Source: Paraburkholderia podalyriae
GTDB taxonomy: Bacteria; Pseudomonadota; Gammaproteobacteria; Burkholderiales; Burkholderiaceae
Length of the DNA stretch: 64,000 nucleotides
Assembly: GCF_014397785.1 (NCBI RefSeq)
Contig: NZ_VZQQ01000010.1
Span: 124,001 to 188,000 of the forward strand
Direction of reading: 5' to 3'
This document shows, piece by piece, positions 34,863-47,188 of the stretch (position 1 is its first letter; every line of letters starts with the position of its first letter). Under the pieces are notes generated by a model. That model saw nothing but the letters and a program-made list of their open reading frames with translations. It had not been told where the DNA came from and did no database searches. Position numbers and translations under genes: made by a program.

Positions 34863-36680
34863 ATGTCTGTCCCGACGCACGGCGCGTTCCGCGCGCCTTT
34901 CGCCAGCGCTTTGGCTAGCGCCCGTTTCTGTTGCCGAAGCCGCCGCGTGCTCGCTTCGGCGTGGTGTGCCGCGCTCGCCGTGAACGTCGCGGCGCCGTTG
35001 CCGGCCGCCGCGAAAACGCCGCCGCCAAAGCCGGCGCTCGATGCGTCGGCAGTCGCCGCGCCAGATCCCTACAGCGCCGACACCGCGCAGCAGATCTTCG
35101 CCGAAGGCGGCAACGCGGTCGATGCCGCGGTCGCGATGGCCTTCACGCTCGCCGTCACGCGGCCCGATGCCGGCAACCTCGGCGGCGGCGGTTTCATGAC
35201 GCTGCTGGTCGACGGCAAGCCATATTTTCTCGACTATCGCGAGCGCGCGCCGCAGCAGGCGATACGCGACATGTACCTCGACGACAAGGGCAGCGTGGTG
35301 CCAGGCATGAGCACGGTCGGTCATCGCGCGGTGGCCGTGCCGGGCACCGTCGATGGCATGTGGGAAGCGCAACGACGCTTCGGCAAGCTCAAATGGAAGC
35401 AGGTGCTCGCGCCCGCGATCCATTACGCGACCGACGGCTTCCAGGTCGACCCCCGGCTGCAGCAGCGGCGCGACGCGGCCGCGAAGAGTTTCGCCGGCAA
35501 GACCAATTTCGACGCCTATTTTCCGAACCTGAAGGCGGGTGCGACGCTGCGCCAGCCGGAGCTCGCGCAGACGCTCGGGCGGATCGCGAGCGACGGCGGC
35601 CGCGAGTTCTACGAGGGCCGCACCGCCGGCATGATCACCTCGCAGATGTACGGCCACGGCCTGATCACCAGCCAGGATCTGAGCCAGTACAAGGCGCTGT
35701 GGCGTGAGCCGCTCGCCGCCGACTGGCACGGCTACCGCGTGATCACCGCGCCGCCGCCGAGCTCGGGCGGCCTCGGGTTGATCCAGATGCTGAAGATGCG
35801 GGCCGACCTGCAGCCGGCGTTCGATGGTCTCGCATTGAATTCGGCGCCGTACATCCATCTGATCGCGCAGATCGAGGATCGCGTGTTCGCGGACCGGCAG
35901 CGCTATATCGGCGACCCGGACGCGTCGCCAGTGCCGACCGCGAAGCTGATCGACGACGCCTACCTCGCGCAACGTGCGGCCGAAGTCAAGGCTGAAGTCA
36001 AGGCCGACGACGCGCCCGGCGCCGCGTCGGTGAAGCCCGCTGCCGACGGCGCCGAGGCGACGGAGAAGCCGCAAACCACGCATTTCTCGGTGGTCGACAA
36101 GTGGGGCAATGCGGTCTCGAATACCTACACGCTGAACGGCGATTTCGGCTCGGGCGTCGTGGTGGATGGCGGCGGATTCCTGCTGAACGACGCGATGGAC
36201 GATTTCGTGATCAAGCCGTCGGGCACCGGCCCGGCCTCGACACCCGGCGTGGCCTCGACAGCCGGCGCCGCCGATGCGGAGCCGAACACGATCGCGCCAG
36301 GCCGCCGGCCGATTTCGTCGATGACGCCGACGCTGCTGCTGAAGGACGGCAAGATCGCGCTAGCGATCGGCACGCCCGGCGGCTCGCGCATCCTGACGAC
36401 GATCTTCCAGGTCATGACGAACCTGTATGACTTCGAGATGCCACCGACGGACGCGCTCGCCGCGATGCGTTTCCATCATCAACTGCTGCCGCAAAAGACG
36501 ATCTACTTCGAGCCGTTCCGTCCCGCGCCGGACGAACTCGCCGCGCAGCTGAAGGCGCTCGCCTATACGGTCGAGCAGCAGTCGTTCAGCGGCGACGTGC
36601 AGATGATCCGCGTGAATGGCACTACGCCCGAGCCCGGCAGCGATCCCCGCGGTGCCGGCGTGGCACGCGTGATACGGTAG
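34863..36680 (+). CDS. ggt: Gamma-glutamyltranspeptidase
   Basis: GGT is a periplasmic N-terminal nucleophile enzyme that cleaves gamma-glutamyl bonds, for example in glutathione. The precursor has an N-terminal signal region (LASAWCAALAVNVAAPLPAAA), large-subunit motifs (EGGNAVDAAVAMAFTLAVT, GGGGFM, LDYRERAP) and the autocleavage site PQ|TTHFSVVDKWGNAVSNT. The Thr near residue 405 becomes the catalytic N-terminus of the small subunit; GSRILTT lies further on. Two Ala/Pro/Thr-rich insertions (before the cleavage site and after VIKPSGTG) lengthen it. I prefer the ATG at 34863, with CGGAG nine bases upstream, over the ATG at 34833. About 605 residues. Confidence 0.94.
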   Translation: MSVPTHGAFRAPFASALASARFCCRSRRVLASAWCAALAVNVAAPLPAAAKTPPPKPALDASAVAAPDPYSADTAQQIFAEGGNAVDAAVAMAFTLAVTRPDAGNLGGGGFMTLLVDGKPYFLDYRERAPQQAIRDMYLDDKGSVVPGMSTVGHRAVAVPGTVDGMWEAQRRFGKLKWKQVLAPAIHYATDGFQVDPRLQQRRDAAAKSFAGKTNFDAYFPNLKAGATLRQPELAQTLGRIASDGGREFYEGRTAGMITSQMYGHGLITSQDLSQYKALWREPLAADWHGYRVITAPPPSSGGLGLIQMLKMRADLQPAFDGLALNSAPYIHLIAQIEDRVFADRQRYIGDPDASPVPTAKLIDDAYLAQRAAEVKAEVKADDAPGAASVKPAADGAEATEKPQTTHFSVVDKWGNAVSNTYTLNGDFGSGVVVDGGGFLLNDAMDDFVIKPSGTGPASTPGVASTAGAADAEPNTIAPGRRPISSMTPTLLLKDGKIALAIGTPGGSRILTTIFQVMTNLYDFEMPPTDALAAMRFHHQLLPQKTIYFEPFRPAPDELAAQLKALAYTVEQQSFSGDVQMIRVNGTTPEPGSDPRGAGVARVIR

Positions 36681-36734
36681 CCGGCCCGCCGCGCTCTGTC
36701 GCGAGCGGGCGATCAGCCGAACACGGGAAGCGCG

Positions 36735-37295
36735 ATGAGCGAACAAAAACCAACCACACTCGTACTGCCGGGCTATCTGGGCTCCGGTCCAGGCCACTGG
36801 CAAACGCGCTGGGAAGCGCTCGATCCCGCGTTCGTGCGCGTGCAGATGCCGGACTGGGACCACCCTTCGCGCGACGCCTGGTGCCGCACGCTCGCCGCCG
36901 CGCTTGACGCCGTGGATTCGCCGGTCATGTTCGCCGCCCACAGTCTCGGCTGCCTGACCACCGCGTTCTGGGCCTCGCGGTACGCGAGCGCGACGCAGCT
37001 CGCGAAAGTGGCCGGCGCGCTGCTGGTCGCCGTGCCCGATCCGGCCGAAGCGGATTTCCCGCAGGACGCGACCGGCTTTGCGCCGGTGCCGCTCACGCGC
37101 CTGCCGTTTGCGACGATCGTCGTGGCGAGCAGCGACGATCGGTATGGTGGCGTGCCGTTTTCACAAACCTGCGCGAACGCGTGGGGCAGCCGCTGGATCG
37201 GTATCGGCGCGCGCGGCCATATCAATGCCGATAGCGGCCTCGGCGATTGGGACGAGGGCCGGCGCTGGCTGGCTTCGCTAACGACGGTGGGCTGA
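36735..37295 (+). CDS. RBBP9/YdeN family alpha/beta hydrolase
   Basis: This 186-residue small serine hydrolase starts TTLVLPGYLGSGPGHWQTRWE, the hallmark of the RBBP9/YdeN (Ser_hydrolase) family. The triad is visible as Ser in AAHSLGC, Asp in ASSDDRYGG and His in GARGHINADSGLGDW. The natural substrate is unknown. It follows ggt by 54 bp on the same strand. Confidence 0.88.
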   Translation: MSEQKPTTLVLPGYLGSGPGHWQTRWEALDPAFVRVQMPDWDHPSRDAWCRTLAAALDAVDSPVMFAAHSLGCLTTAFWASRYASATQLAKVAGALLVAVPDPAEADFPQDATGFAPVPLTRLPFATIVVASSDDRYGGVPFSQTCANAWGSRWIGIGARGHINADSGLGDWDEGRRWLASLTTVG

Positions 37296-37313
37296 GCCTC
37301 GCCGCCTCGTCGG

Positions 37314-38534
37314 TCAAATCACCGATTTCCGCTTCAACTCCGCGATCCTCTGCGCGTCGTATCCGAGCACGTCGCGCAGCACGCGCTCGGTATGCTCGCC
37401 GAGCAGCGGCGGATGGCTCAGCGCCTGCGGCGGCGTGCCGGTCATGTTGATCGGATTGCGCACGAGCTTGACCTTGCCGCCCGACGGATGCGGCAGATCC
37501 ACCTGCATGCCGCGCGCGACCACCTGCTCGTTGTCGAACACCTCGGCGAGGTTATTGATCGGCCCGCACGGCACCCCGGCCGCTTCGAGCGCCGCGATCC
37601 ATTGCTGCTTTCCCTGCAGACGGACCATGTCCGCAAGAATCGGCACGAGCAGTTCGCGGTTGCGTACACGCGCGGGGTTGGTCGCGAAACGGTCGTCGTC
37701 GGCGAGCGCCGGGCGACCGCCCGACTCGACGAACTTGCGGAACTGCCCGTCATTGCCGACCGCGACGATGATCCAGCCGTCGCTCGTCTGGAATGTCTGG
37801 TAGGGCACGATGTTCGGATGCGCATTGCCCCAGCGCGCCGGCGGCTGGCCGCTCGCGAGATAGTTCGAATTCATGTTGGCGAGCATCGCGACCTGCACGT
37901 CGAGCAGCGCCATGTCGATGTATTGGCCCACGCCGGTGCGGTCGCGGTGCGTGAGCGCGGTCAGCACGGCGATCGTCGCGTACATGCCGGTCATCAGGTC
38001 GGCGATCGCGACGCCGGCCTTCTGCGGGCCGCCGCCCGGCTGAGCGTCGCGCTCGCCGGTAATGCTCATGAAGCCGCCGATGCCTTGCACGATGAAGTCG
38101 TAACCGGCGCGCTGCGCGTATGGTCCGGTCTGCCCGAAGCCCGTCACCGAGCAGTAGATCAGGTCGGGCTTGACCTCTTTGAGCGATTCATAGTCGAGGC
38201 CGTACTTCTTCAACTGGCCGACCTTGTAGTTCTCGAGCACGACGTCGCTTTGCGCGGCCAGTTCGCGCACGATCCGCTGGCCCTCGGGCGACGCGATATC
38301 GAGCGTGACCGAGCGCTTGTTGCGGTTCGCCGCGAGATAGTAGGCGGCTTCGCGCGTGTCCGCGCCGTCCGGCGTTTTCAGATAGGGAGGCCCCCAGTGG
38401 CGAGTGTCGTCGCCGACCTCGGGGCGTTCGATCTTGATGACGTCGGCGCCGAAATCGGCGAGCGTCTGCGTGCACCACGGGCCAGCGAGCACGCGCGTGA
38501 GATCCAGCACGCGGATGTGACTGAGAGCGCCCAT
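37314..38534 (-). CDS. CaiB/BaiF-type CoA transferase (class III)
   Basis: Class III CoA transferases move CoA between organic acids through an aspartyl-CoA thioester. The 406-residue protein has LSHIRVLDLTRVLAGPWCTQ, DFGADVIKIERPEVGDDTR, the catalytic Asp region GVAIADLMTGMYA (Asp in IADLMTG) and the C-terminal GEHTERVLRDVLGYD. Closest family types include formyl-CoA or succinyl-CoA:dicarboxylate transferases, but the substrate cannot be fixed. The start at 38534 gives MGALSHIRV; GAGGAG lies 12 bases upstream. Confidence 0.9.
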   Translation of the reverse strand: MGALSHIRVLDLTRVLAGPWCTQTLADFGADVIKIERPEVGDDTRHWGPPYLKTPDGADTREAAYYLAANRNKRSVTLDIASPEGQRIVRELAAQSDVVLENYKVGQLKKYGLDYESLKEVKPDLIYCSVTGFGQTGPYAQRAGYDFIVQGIGGFMSITGERDAQPGGGPQKAGVAIADLMTGMYATIAVLTALTHRDRTGVGQYIDMALLDVQVAMLANMNSNYLASGQPPARWGNAHPNIVPYQTFQTSDGWIIVAVGNDGQFRKFVESGGRPALADDDRFATNPARVRNRELLVPILADMVRLQGKQQWIAALEAAGVPCGPINNLAEVFDNEQVVARGMQVDLPHPSGGKVKLVRNPINMTGTPPQALSHPPLLGEHTERVLRDVLGYDAQRIAELKRKSVI

Positions 38535-38709
38535 ATCGTTCAATGTCTCCTCAGGTATGCAGGCGGCGCGCGAGTTGCACTGCGTGATTTCGTGCGCCGT
38601 TTCGTGCAAGCCATCTTAAGCGATTCCCGCTCGCGGGCGCAGTCAGCCGAACGTCGTAGCGCAGCTCGCAACGCGCGGCACACGGTGCCTCGCACGCTTG
38701 CCGATCCCG

Positions 38710-38715
38710 TATAAT
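38710..38715 (+). promoter_or_regulatory. -10 box candidate of alaS
   Basis: A perfect TATAAT occurs 85 bp before the alaS start. The -35 region 17 bp upstream is poor, so this is a tentative promoter. Confidence 0.4.
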
Positions 38716-38799
38716 CAGTCGTTTAAGAAACAGACAGTTGGCGCATCCCATCGACCGCCAGTCTCCGTCAGGAACCGTCAGGACCGTCCCCCGCCCGCT

Positions 38800-41424
<2,625 letters not shown>

Positions 41425-41493
41425 TTTCGATGATCGCTTTTGCCGAAGCCGGTCGGGTTGCGCCGGACCCGGTTGCCGGCGGGGGCTCAATCA

Positions 41494-42414
41494 TCAGGCC
41501 GCATTCGCATCCACGGACGCCGCCGCATCCGCGTCGGCCGTCGCTTCGGGCGACGCCATCAGCGTGCGCCGCAGCGCATTGAGCGCCGACGAAAAATGGC
41601 CGCGTCGCCAGACCAGCAGCGTGTCGATCATGCCGATAGCGGGCAACTCGTGTACCGCGATATTGCTCGTATCGGTTAGCAGATCGAGCACCGAGCGCGG
41701 CGCGACCGCGACGCCCGCGCCGGCCGCCACGCACGCGACGATCGCGTGATACGAGCCGAGTTCCAGCACGCGCGCCGGCCGCACGCCGTGCTCCAGATAC
41801 CACTTTTCGATATACACCCGGTAAGCGCAGCCGGGCTCGAACGCGATCAGCGTCGATAGCGCGATGTCGCGCGCTTCGCGGATCGGCCGATGACCACGCG
41901 GCGTCAGCATCACGAGCTCTTCGCGGAACACCGGCACGGTCTCGAACAGCTCGCCGATCGCGGCGGGATCGAAGGGTGTCGCGATCAGCGCCGCATCGAC
42001 CTCGAACTCGCGCACCCGCTCGATCAGCTTGCCGGTCGTGCCGATTTCCAGCTCCAGCGCGACGGCCGGCCATTGCTGGTGATATTGCGCGAGCAGGCCG
42101 GGCAGACGCGTCGCCGCGACGCTTTCCATCGTGCCGAGACGCAGACGGCCGCTCGGACGATCCTCACGCACCGCATGGCACGCTTCGTCGGCAAGCGCGA
42201 GCAGCCGTTCCGCGTAGGGCAGCAGCGTCTCGCCGGCCGGCGTCAGCACGAGGCGGCGGCCATCGCGGATGAACAACTCGGTGCCGAGCTGCTCCTCGAG
42301 CTGCTTGATGCGCGTGGTCACGTTCGATTGCACGCGATTGAGCTTCGCCGCCGCGCGTGTCACGCCGTTTTCGCGCACGACCGCGCGAAAGATGGTGAGA
42401 GCGGCCAGATCCAT
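41494..42414 (-). CDS. LysR-type transcriptional regulator
   Basis: This 306-residue LysR-family regulator has an N-terminal winged helix-turn-helix (LTIFRAVVRENGVTRAAAKL and NRVQSNVTTRIKQLEEQLG) and a C-terminal periplasmic-binding-like effector domain (about residues 90-295). It is divergent from the MFS gene with about 100 bp between, the usual LysR arrangement, so it probably controls that gene. The effector is unknown. Confidence 0.92.
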   Translation of the reverse strand: MDLAALTIFRAVVRENGVTRAAAKLNRVQSNVTTRIKQLEEQLGTELFIRDGRRLVLTPAGETLLPYAERLLALADEACHAVREDRPSGRLRLGTMESVAATRLPGLLAQYHQQWPAVALELEIGTTGKLIERVREFEVDAALIATPFDPAAIGELFETVPVFREELVMLTPRGHRPIREARDIALSTLIAFEPGCAYRVYIEKWYLEHGVRPARVLELGSYHAIVACVAAGAGVAVAPRSVLDLLTDTSNIAVHELPAIGMIDTLLVWRRGHFSSALNALRRTLMASPEATADADAAASVDANAA

Positions 42415-42515
42415 GATTCTCTCCTGGCGATGGTTGGCATCCTAATTATTCATTTTCTGTGATCAAAAGGTCAAGCTAAGATGGATTCATATCGTCGCCG
42501 TTTGACCGTCCGATC

Positions 42516-43823
42516 ATGAACGACCTTGCCTCGCGCGCGTACCAGCGCTTCCACGAACCGCACGCCGCCCGGCGCGCGGCGCTCGCCTGCATGGTGACGC
42601 TGGCCGTCGCGCTCGGCATCGGGCGCTTCGCATTCACGCCGCTGCTGCCGCTGATGCTGCACAGCGCATCGCTCGGTCAGCCGCAGCTCGACATCCAGCA
42701 CGGCGGCTGGCTCGCATCGTTCAACTACGCCGGCTATTTCGCCGGTGCGCTCACGTGCGCGGCGCTGCGGGTCAAGCCCTCGCGCATGGTGCGCGTCGGG
42801 CTCGTCGCGACCGTGCTGCTGACGCTCGCGATGGGCGTCACCGGGCAGTTCTGGGTGTGGGCGCTGGTTCGCTTCGTCGCGGGCGCGGTCAGCGCATGGA
42901 CGTTCGTGTTCGCGTCGCAATGGGGCTTGCGGCGGCTCGCCGAACTCGGCGCGCATGCGTGGAGCGGGGTCATCTATACGGGGCCGGGCGTGGGGATCGT
43001 CGGGACCGGCTTGCTGGTCAGCGTCGCGGGCGGCTATGGCGCGGTGATCGGATGGATTGGCTTTGCGGCGATCGGCGCGGTGCTGTCGGTGCTGGTGTGG
43101 CCGGTGTTTGGCGACGCACCACGTGCGAAGGCCGCGGCCCCCGCTGACGAAAGCTCAGCGGTGCCCAAACCCGCCATCGGACCACGCGCCAGCGCAAAGC
43201 AGCCGCCCGGTACGGCCGGCGTTCAGGCCGGCCATGCGGTCCACCGCGCCGACGCCTTCTGGCTGGTGCTGCTGTACGGCATCCCGGGCTTCGGCTACAT
43301 CATCACCGCGACCTTTCTGCCGGTCATCGCGCGCCACGCGTTGCCTGGCTCGGCGTGGCCGGACCTGTTCTGGCCGATGTTGGGCGCCGCGCTGATCGTC
43401 GGCGCGTTGTTCGCCGCGCGCTTGCCCGTGCATTGGGACAACCGCGTGCTGCTCGCGGGCTCGTATGTGCTGCAGGCACTCGGCATTGCGCTGGGCATCG
43501 TGTGGCCGACGGCGGCGGGCTTTTCGCTCGGCAGCATCCTGATCGGCCTGCCGTTTACCGCGATCACGCTATTCGCGATGCGCGAGGCGCGGCGTCTGCG
43601 CGGCGACGACGCGGCCGGGCTGATGGGATACGCAACGGCGGCCTATGGCATCGGGCAGATTGCCGGTCCGCTGGTGGCCGCGCCGATCGCCGCGCACACG
43701 GGATCGTTTTCGCTGGCGCTGTGCCTCGCCGCAGGCGCGCTGCTGGCAGGGGCGGCGGGGCTGATCGCGGTGACGCGCATGCCGCGTGGCCGGGGCCGCA
43801 TGCCGGATTGCGGTTGCAACTAA
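42516..43823 (+). CDS. YbfB/YjiJ family MFS transporter
   Basis: This 435-residue major facilitator has about twelve membrane segments and the YbfB/YjiJ pattern LAVALGIGRFAFTPLLPLML near the N-terminus, then GGWLASFNYAGYFAGAL. A central hydrophilic loop of about 50 residues (after VWPVFGDAPRAKA) is Ala/Pro-rich. Substrate is unknown. It is divergently arranged with the LysR gene, which probably regulates it. Confidence 0.9.
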   Translation: MNDLASRAYQRFHEPHAARRAALACMVTLAVALGIGRFAFTPLLPLMLHSASLGQPQLDIQHGGWLASFNYAGYFAGALTCAALRVKPSRMVRVGLVATVLLTLAMGVTGQFWVWALVRFVAGAVSAWTFVFASQWGLRRLAELGAHAWSGVIYTGPGVGIVGTGLLVSVAGGYGAVIGWIGFAAIGAVLSVLVWPVFGDAPRAKAAAPADESSAVPKPAIGPRASAKQPPGTAGVQAGHAVHRADAFWLVLLYGIPGFGYIITATFLPVIARHALPGSAWPDLFWPMLGAALIVGALFAARLPVHWDNRVLLAGSYVLQALGIALGIVWPTAAGFSLGSILIGLPFTAITLFAMREARRLRGDDAAGLMGYATAAYGIGQIAGPLVAAPIAAHTGSFSLALCLAAGALLAGAAGLIAVTRMPRGRGRMPDCGCN

Positions 43824-44040
43824 CGCTAAAAACAAATCTCGCACGAGCGCACTAAAATGACCGCTTTCCGTCATCTCCTCGCGCCTGTCGCCGGGCGGTT
43901 GCAGGAAATCCTCGCCGTGCGCATCATGTTTCCGAGCGAATCGAACGCGGTATTCGCGCAGCTGCCGCCGCTTGCCGCGAAGGCGATGCGCGCGAGCCGT
44001 GCGCCGCGTGATGCAAAAGACCAAAGAGACGTCCCCCACC

Positions 44041-44571
44041 ATGACCGAGTACCGATTCTGTCCCCGCTGCGCGAAGCCGCTGACCGAACGCAGCGACCCC
44101 GAGCACGAGGGCGGCCGCGTTCGTCAGAGCTGTCCCGATACCGCGTGCGGCTACGTCCATTGGAATAACCCGCTGCCGGTCGTCGCCGCGATCGTCGAGT
44201 ACGAGGGCAAGATCCTGCTCGCGCGCAATGCCGCGTGGCCCGAGGGGATGTTCGCGCTGATCACCGGTTTCCTCGAAAACGGCGAAACGCCGGAGCAGGG
44301 GATCGCGCGCGAAGTGCTCGAGGAGACGTCGCTGCACACGGAATCGGTCGAGCTGATCGGCGTGTACGAATTCATCCGCAAGAACGAGCTGATCATCGCG
44401 TATCACGTGAAGGCGCACGGGGCGATTGCGCTGTCGCCCGAACTGCTCGAATACCGGCTCGTCGAGCCCGCGAAGCTGCGGCCGTGGCGCGCGGGCACCG
44501 GCCAGGCGCTCGGCGAATGGATGCGGCGGCGCGGTTTGCCGTTCGAGTTCGTCGAGCGGCCGGGGCAGTGA
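44041..44571 (+). CDS. Nudix hydrolase with N-terminal zinc ribbon
   Basis: This 176-residue protein has an N-terminal zinc ribbon (FCPRCAKPL with a second pair near SCPDTACGY) and a Nudix domain with box GFLENGETPEQGIAREVLEE followed by TSL. The architecture resembles NudC-like or ADP-ribose-type Nudix enzymes, but the NudC-specific SQPWPFPxS motif is absent. Function is probably housekeeping of nucleotides; the substrate is unknown. The ATG at 44041 gives MTEYRFCPRC. Confidence 0.85.
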   Translation: MTEYRFCPRCAKPLTERSDPEHEGGRVRQSCPDTACGYVHWNNPLPVVAAIVEYEGKILLARNAAWPEGMFALITGFLENGETPEQGIAREVLEETSLHTESVELIGVYEFIRKNELIIAYHVKAHGAIALSPELLEYRLVEPAKLRPWRAGTGQALGEWMRRRGLPFEFVERPGQ

Positions 44572-44615
44572 ACCATCAGCGGTCAATGAGCGCACGCTCA
44601 GGGAGAAGCAACGGC

Positions 44616-45764
44616 ATGGCCTACATCTACTACCTGACCCATATTCATCTGGGCTTCGATGCCCTGTCGCAACTGTCATCCGAGTGCGCGCGGATCGGCA
44701 TCGAGCGGCCTCTATTGATCAGCGACAAGGGCGTCGTCGCGGCCGGCATCGCGCGGCAGGCGCTCGACGCGCTGAAGCTCGGCGACGTGCCGCTGTTCGA
44801 CGACACGCCGTCGAACCCGACCGAGGAAATGGTGCTTGCGGCCGCCCAGGCGTATCGCGACCAGCGCTGCGACGGGCTGATCGCGGTGGGCGGCGGTTCG
44901 TCGATCGATCTCGCGAAGGGCGTCGCGATCGCGGCCACGCATCCGGGGCCGCTCACGCAGTACGCGACGATCGAAGGCGGCAGCGCGAAGATCACCGACG
45001 CGGTCGCGCCGCTGATCGCAATTCCGACCACGGCCGGCACCGGCAGCGAAGTCGCGCGCGGCGCGATCGTGATTCTGAACGACGGCCGCAAGCTCGGCTT
45101 TCATTCGTGGAATCTGCTGCCGAAATCGGCGCTGTGCGATCCGGGCCTCACGCTCGGCCTGCCGCCGGGGCTGACCGCCGCGACCGGCATGGACGCGATC
45201 GCGCACTGCATCGAAACCTTCCTCGCGCCGGCTTTCAATCCACCCGCCGACGGGATCGCGCTCGACGGTCTGGAACGCGCATGGGCCAGCATCGAGCGCG
45301 CGTGCGCGGATGGCAACGATCGCGAAGCGCGCCTGAACATGATGAGTGCGTCGATGCAGGGCGGGATGGCATTCCAGAAGGGCCTCGGCTGCGTGCACTC
45401 GCTGTCGCATCCGCTGGGCGGCCTGAAGGTGAACGGCCGCACGTCGCTGCATCACGGCACGCTGAACGCGGTCGTGCTGCCCGCGGTGCTGCGCTTCAAC
45501 GAGCGCGCGCCTAGCGTGGTGGCCGAGCGTCGCTATGCGCGCATGCGTCGCGTGATGGGGGTGCCCGAGCATGCGGATCTGGCGCAGGCGCTGTTTGACA
45601 TGACTGCGCGGCTCGGTCTGCCGACCGGCCTCAAACAGATGGGTGTCGACGAAAGCATGTTCGACAAGGTCGTGCAGGGCGCGCTGGTCGACCATTGCCA
45701 TCGCACGAATCCGCGCGAGGCGAGTGCCGACGACTATCGCCGCATGCTGACCGAGTCGCTGTGA
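44616..45764 (+). CDS. Iron-containing (group III) alcohol dehydrogenase
   Basis: This 382-residue NAD(P)-dependent metal alcohol dehydrogenase has the nucleotide-binding [16 protein letters not shown], the conserved [16 protein letters not shown], and metal ligands in [15 protein letters not shown] and [12 protein letters not shown]. The substrate cannot be determined. AGGGAG precedes the ATG at 44616. It is upstream of a thioesterase and a branched-chain-type transporter; cotranscription is possible because the gaps are short (31 bp, then 4 bp). Confidence 0.9.
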   Translation: MAYIYYLTHIHLGFDALSQLSSECARIGIERPLLISDKGVVAAGIARQALDALKLGDVPLFDDTPSNPTEEMVLAAAQAYRDQRCDGLIAVGGGSSIDLAKGVAIAATHPGPLTQYATIEGGSAKITDAVAPLIAIPTTAGTGSEVARGAIVILNDGRKLGFHSWNLLPKSALCDPGLTLGLPPGLTAATGMDAIAHCIETFLAPAFNPPADGIALDGLERAWASIERACADGNDREARLNMMSASMQGGMAFQKGLGCVHSLSHPLGGLKVNGRTSLHHGTLNAVVLPAVLRFNERAPSVVAERRYARMRRVMGVPEHADLAQALFDMTARLGLPTGLKQMGVDESMFDKVVQGALVDHCHRTNPREASADDYRRMLTESL

Positions 45765-45795
45765 CGGCGTCACCATCCACCAACCGCCACATCCG

Positions 45796-46245
45796 ATGAA
45801 CAAACCCGCCCCCGCCGGCCGCGCCGCGTATCCGCATATGCTGCCGATCACCACGCGCTGGATGGACAACGACGTCTACGGCCACGTGAACAACGTCGTC
45901 TACTACAGCTATTTCGACACCGTCGTGAACGAGTATCTGATCCGCGCGGGCGTGCTCGATTTCGAGCACGGCGCGACGATCGGCCTCGTCGTCGAGACGC
46001 AGTGCAACTACTTCGCGCCGCTCGTGTTTCCCGATCGGGTCGACGCGGGCTTGCGCGTCACGCGGCTCGGCACCTCGAGCGTGCGCTACCAGGTGGGGCT
46101 GTTCCGCGACGGCGAGGCCGCGCCCGCCGCGCAGGGACATTTCGTGCACGTCTACGTCGATCGCGCGACGCGCCGTCCGGTGAACCTGCCGGCGGCACTG
46201 CGCGCGGCGCTCGAACCGCTGTGCGTCGCCGGGCCGGCGCAATAG
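45796..46245 (+). CDS. Acyl-CoA thioesterase (4-HBT family)
   Basis: This 149-residue hotdog-fold thioesterase has the 4-hydroxybenzoyl-CoA thioesterase pattern [20 protein letters not shown], with the catalytic Asp in [10 protein letters not shown]. It hydrolyses an unknown acyl-CoA. It sits 4 bp before the first transporter permease, so it is probably part of the same transcript. Confidence 0.9.
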   Translation: MNKPAPAGRAAYPHMLPITTRWMDNDVYGHVNNVVYYSYFDTVVNEYLIRAGVLDFEHGATIGLVVETQCNYFAPLVFPDRVDAGLRVTRLGTSSVRYQVGLFRDGEAAPAAQGHFVHVYVDRATRRPVNLPAALRAALEPLCVAGPAQ

Positions 46246-46249
46246 TCGC

Positions 46250-47188
46250 GTGCAGTCGTTCATCGTCACAGTGCTCAACGGCCTGAGCTACGGGCTGTTG
46301 CTGTTCATGCTGTCGGCCGGGCTGACGCTGATTTTCAGCATGCTCGGCGTGCTCAACTTCGCCCATGCGAGCTTCTACATGCTCGGCGCGTACGTCGGCT
46401 TTTCAGTGGCGGCGCGCGCCGGCTTCTGGAGCGCGCTGGTGATCGCGCCGCTCGTCGTCGGTCTGCTGGGCGCGGCGCTCGAGCGCTGGCTGCTGCGGCG
46501 GGTGCGCGGGCACGGCCATCTGCCCGAACTGCTGCTGACGTTCGGCGCCGCCTATCTGCTCGGCGAACTCGTCAAGCTCGGCTGGGGGCTCAGTCCGCTG
46601 TCGGCACCGATTCCGGCCGTGCTCGACGGTCCACTGTTCTCGCTGTACGGCGCGGTCTTCACGCGCTATCGCGCGTTCATGATGGCGGTGTCGCTCGCGA
46701 TGCTCGCGGCGCTCGTCGCGATCCTGCGCGCGTCGAAGACGGGCTTGATCGTGCGCGCCGCGCTCACGCATGCGCAGGCGGTCGAAGCGCTCGGCCACAA
46801 CGTGCCACGGGTGTTCACCGGCGTGTTCGCAGCCGGCACCGCGCTTGCCGCGCTGGCTGGTGTGATCGGCGCGCCGCTCTTCGTGATCGAGCCGGCGATG
46901 GCGGAGTCGCTCGGCTCGATCGTGTTCGTCGTGGTCGTGATCGGCGGCCTGGGGTCGCTGAGCGGGGCGCTGGCCGCGTCGCTGCTGGTCGGGTGCGTGC
47001 AGACGCTGGCGGTCGCCAGCGATCTGTCGTTGGGCGACGTGGTGTCGCTCGCCGGCGCGGTGCTGCCGCCCGAATGGGACGCGCTGACGCTCGCGCAACT
47101 CGCACCGCTGCTGCCGTATCTGCTGCTCGTCGCGATGCTGGCGATGAGGCCGCGCGGGCTCTTCGGACGGCGTGACGATCATGCGTAA
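46250..47188 (+). CDS. Branched-chain-amino-acid-type ABC permease (LivH-like)
   Basis: This 312-residue permease has about eight membrane segments and the LivH signature (LNGLSYGLLLFMLSAGLTLIF, LNFAHASFYMLGAYVGF). It starts at GTG 46250 directly after the thioesterase. The downstream frames for LivM-, LivG- and LivF-like proteins follow with overlaps. Related transporters import branched-chain amino acids, urea or aromatic acids; the substrate here is unknown because no binding protein is encoded nearby. Confidence 0.88.
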   Translation: MQSFIVTVLNGLSYGLLLFMLSAGLTLIFSMLGVLNFAHASFYMLGAYVGFSVAARAGFWSALVIAPLVVGLLGAALERWLLRRVRGHGHLPELLLTFGAAYLLGELVKLGWGLSPLSAPIPAVLDGPLFSLYGAVFTRYRAFMMAVSLAMLAALVAILRASKTGLIVRAALTHAQAVEALGHNVPRVFTGVFAAGTALAALAGVIGAPLFVIEPAMAESLGSIVFVVVVIGGLGSLSGALAASLLVGCVQTLAVASDLSLGDVVSLAGAVLPPEWDALTLAQLAPLLPYLLLVAMLAMRPRGLFGRRDDHA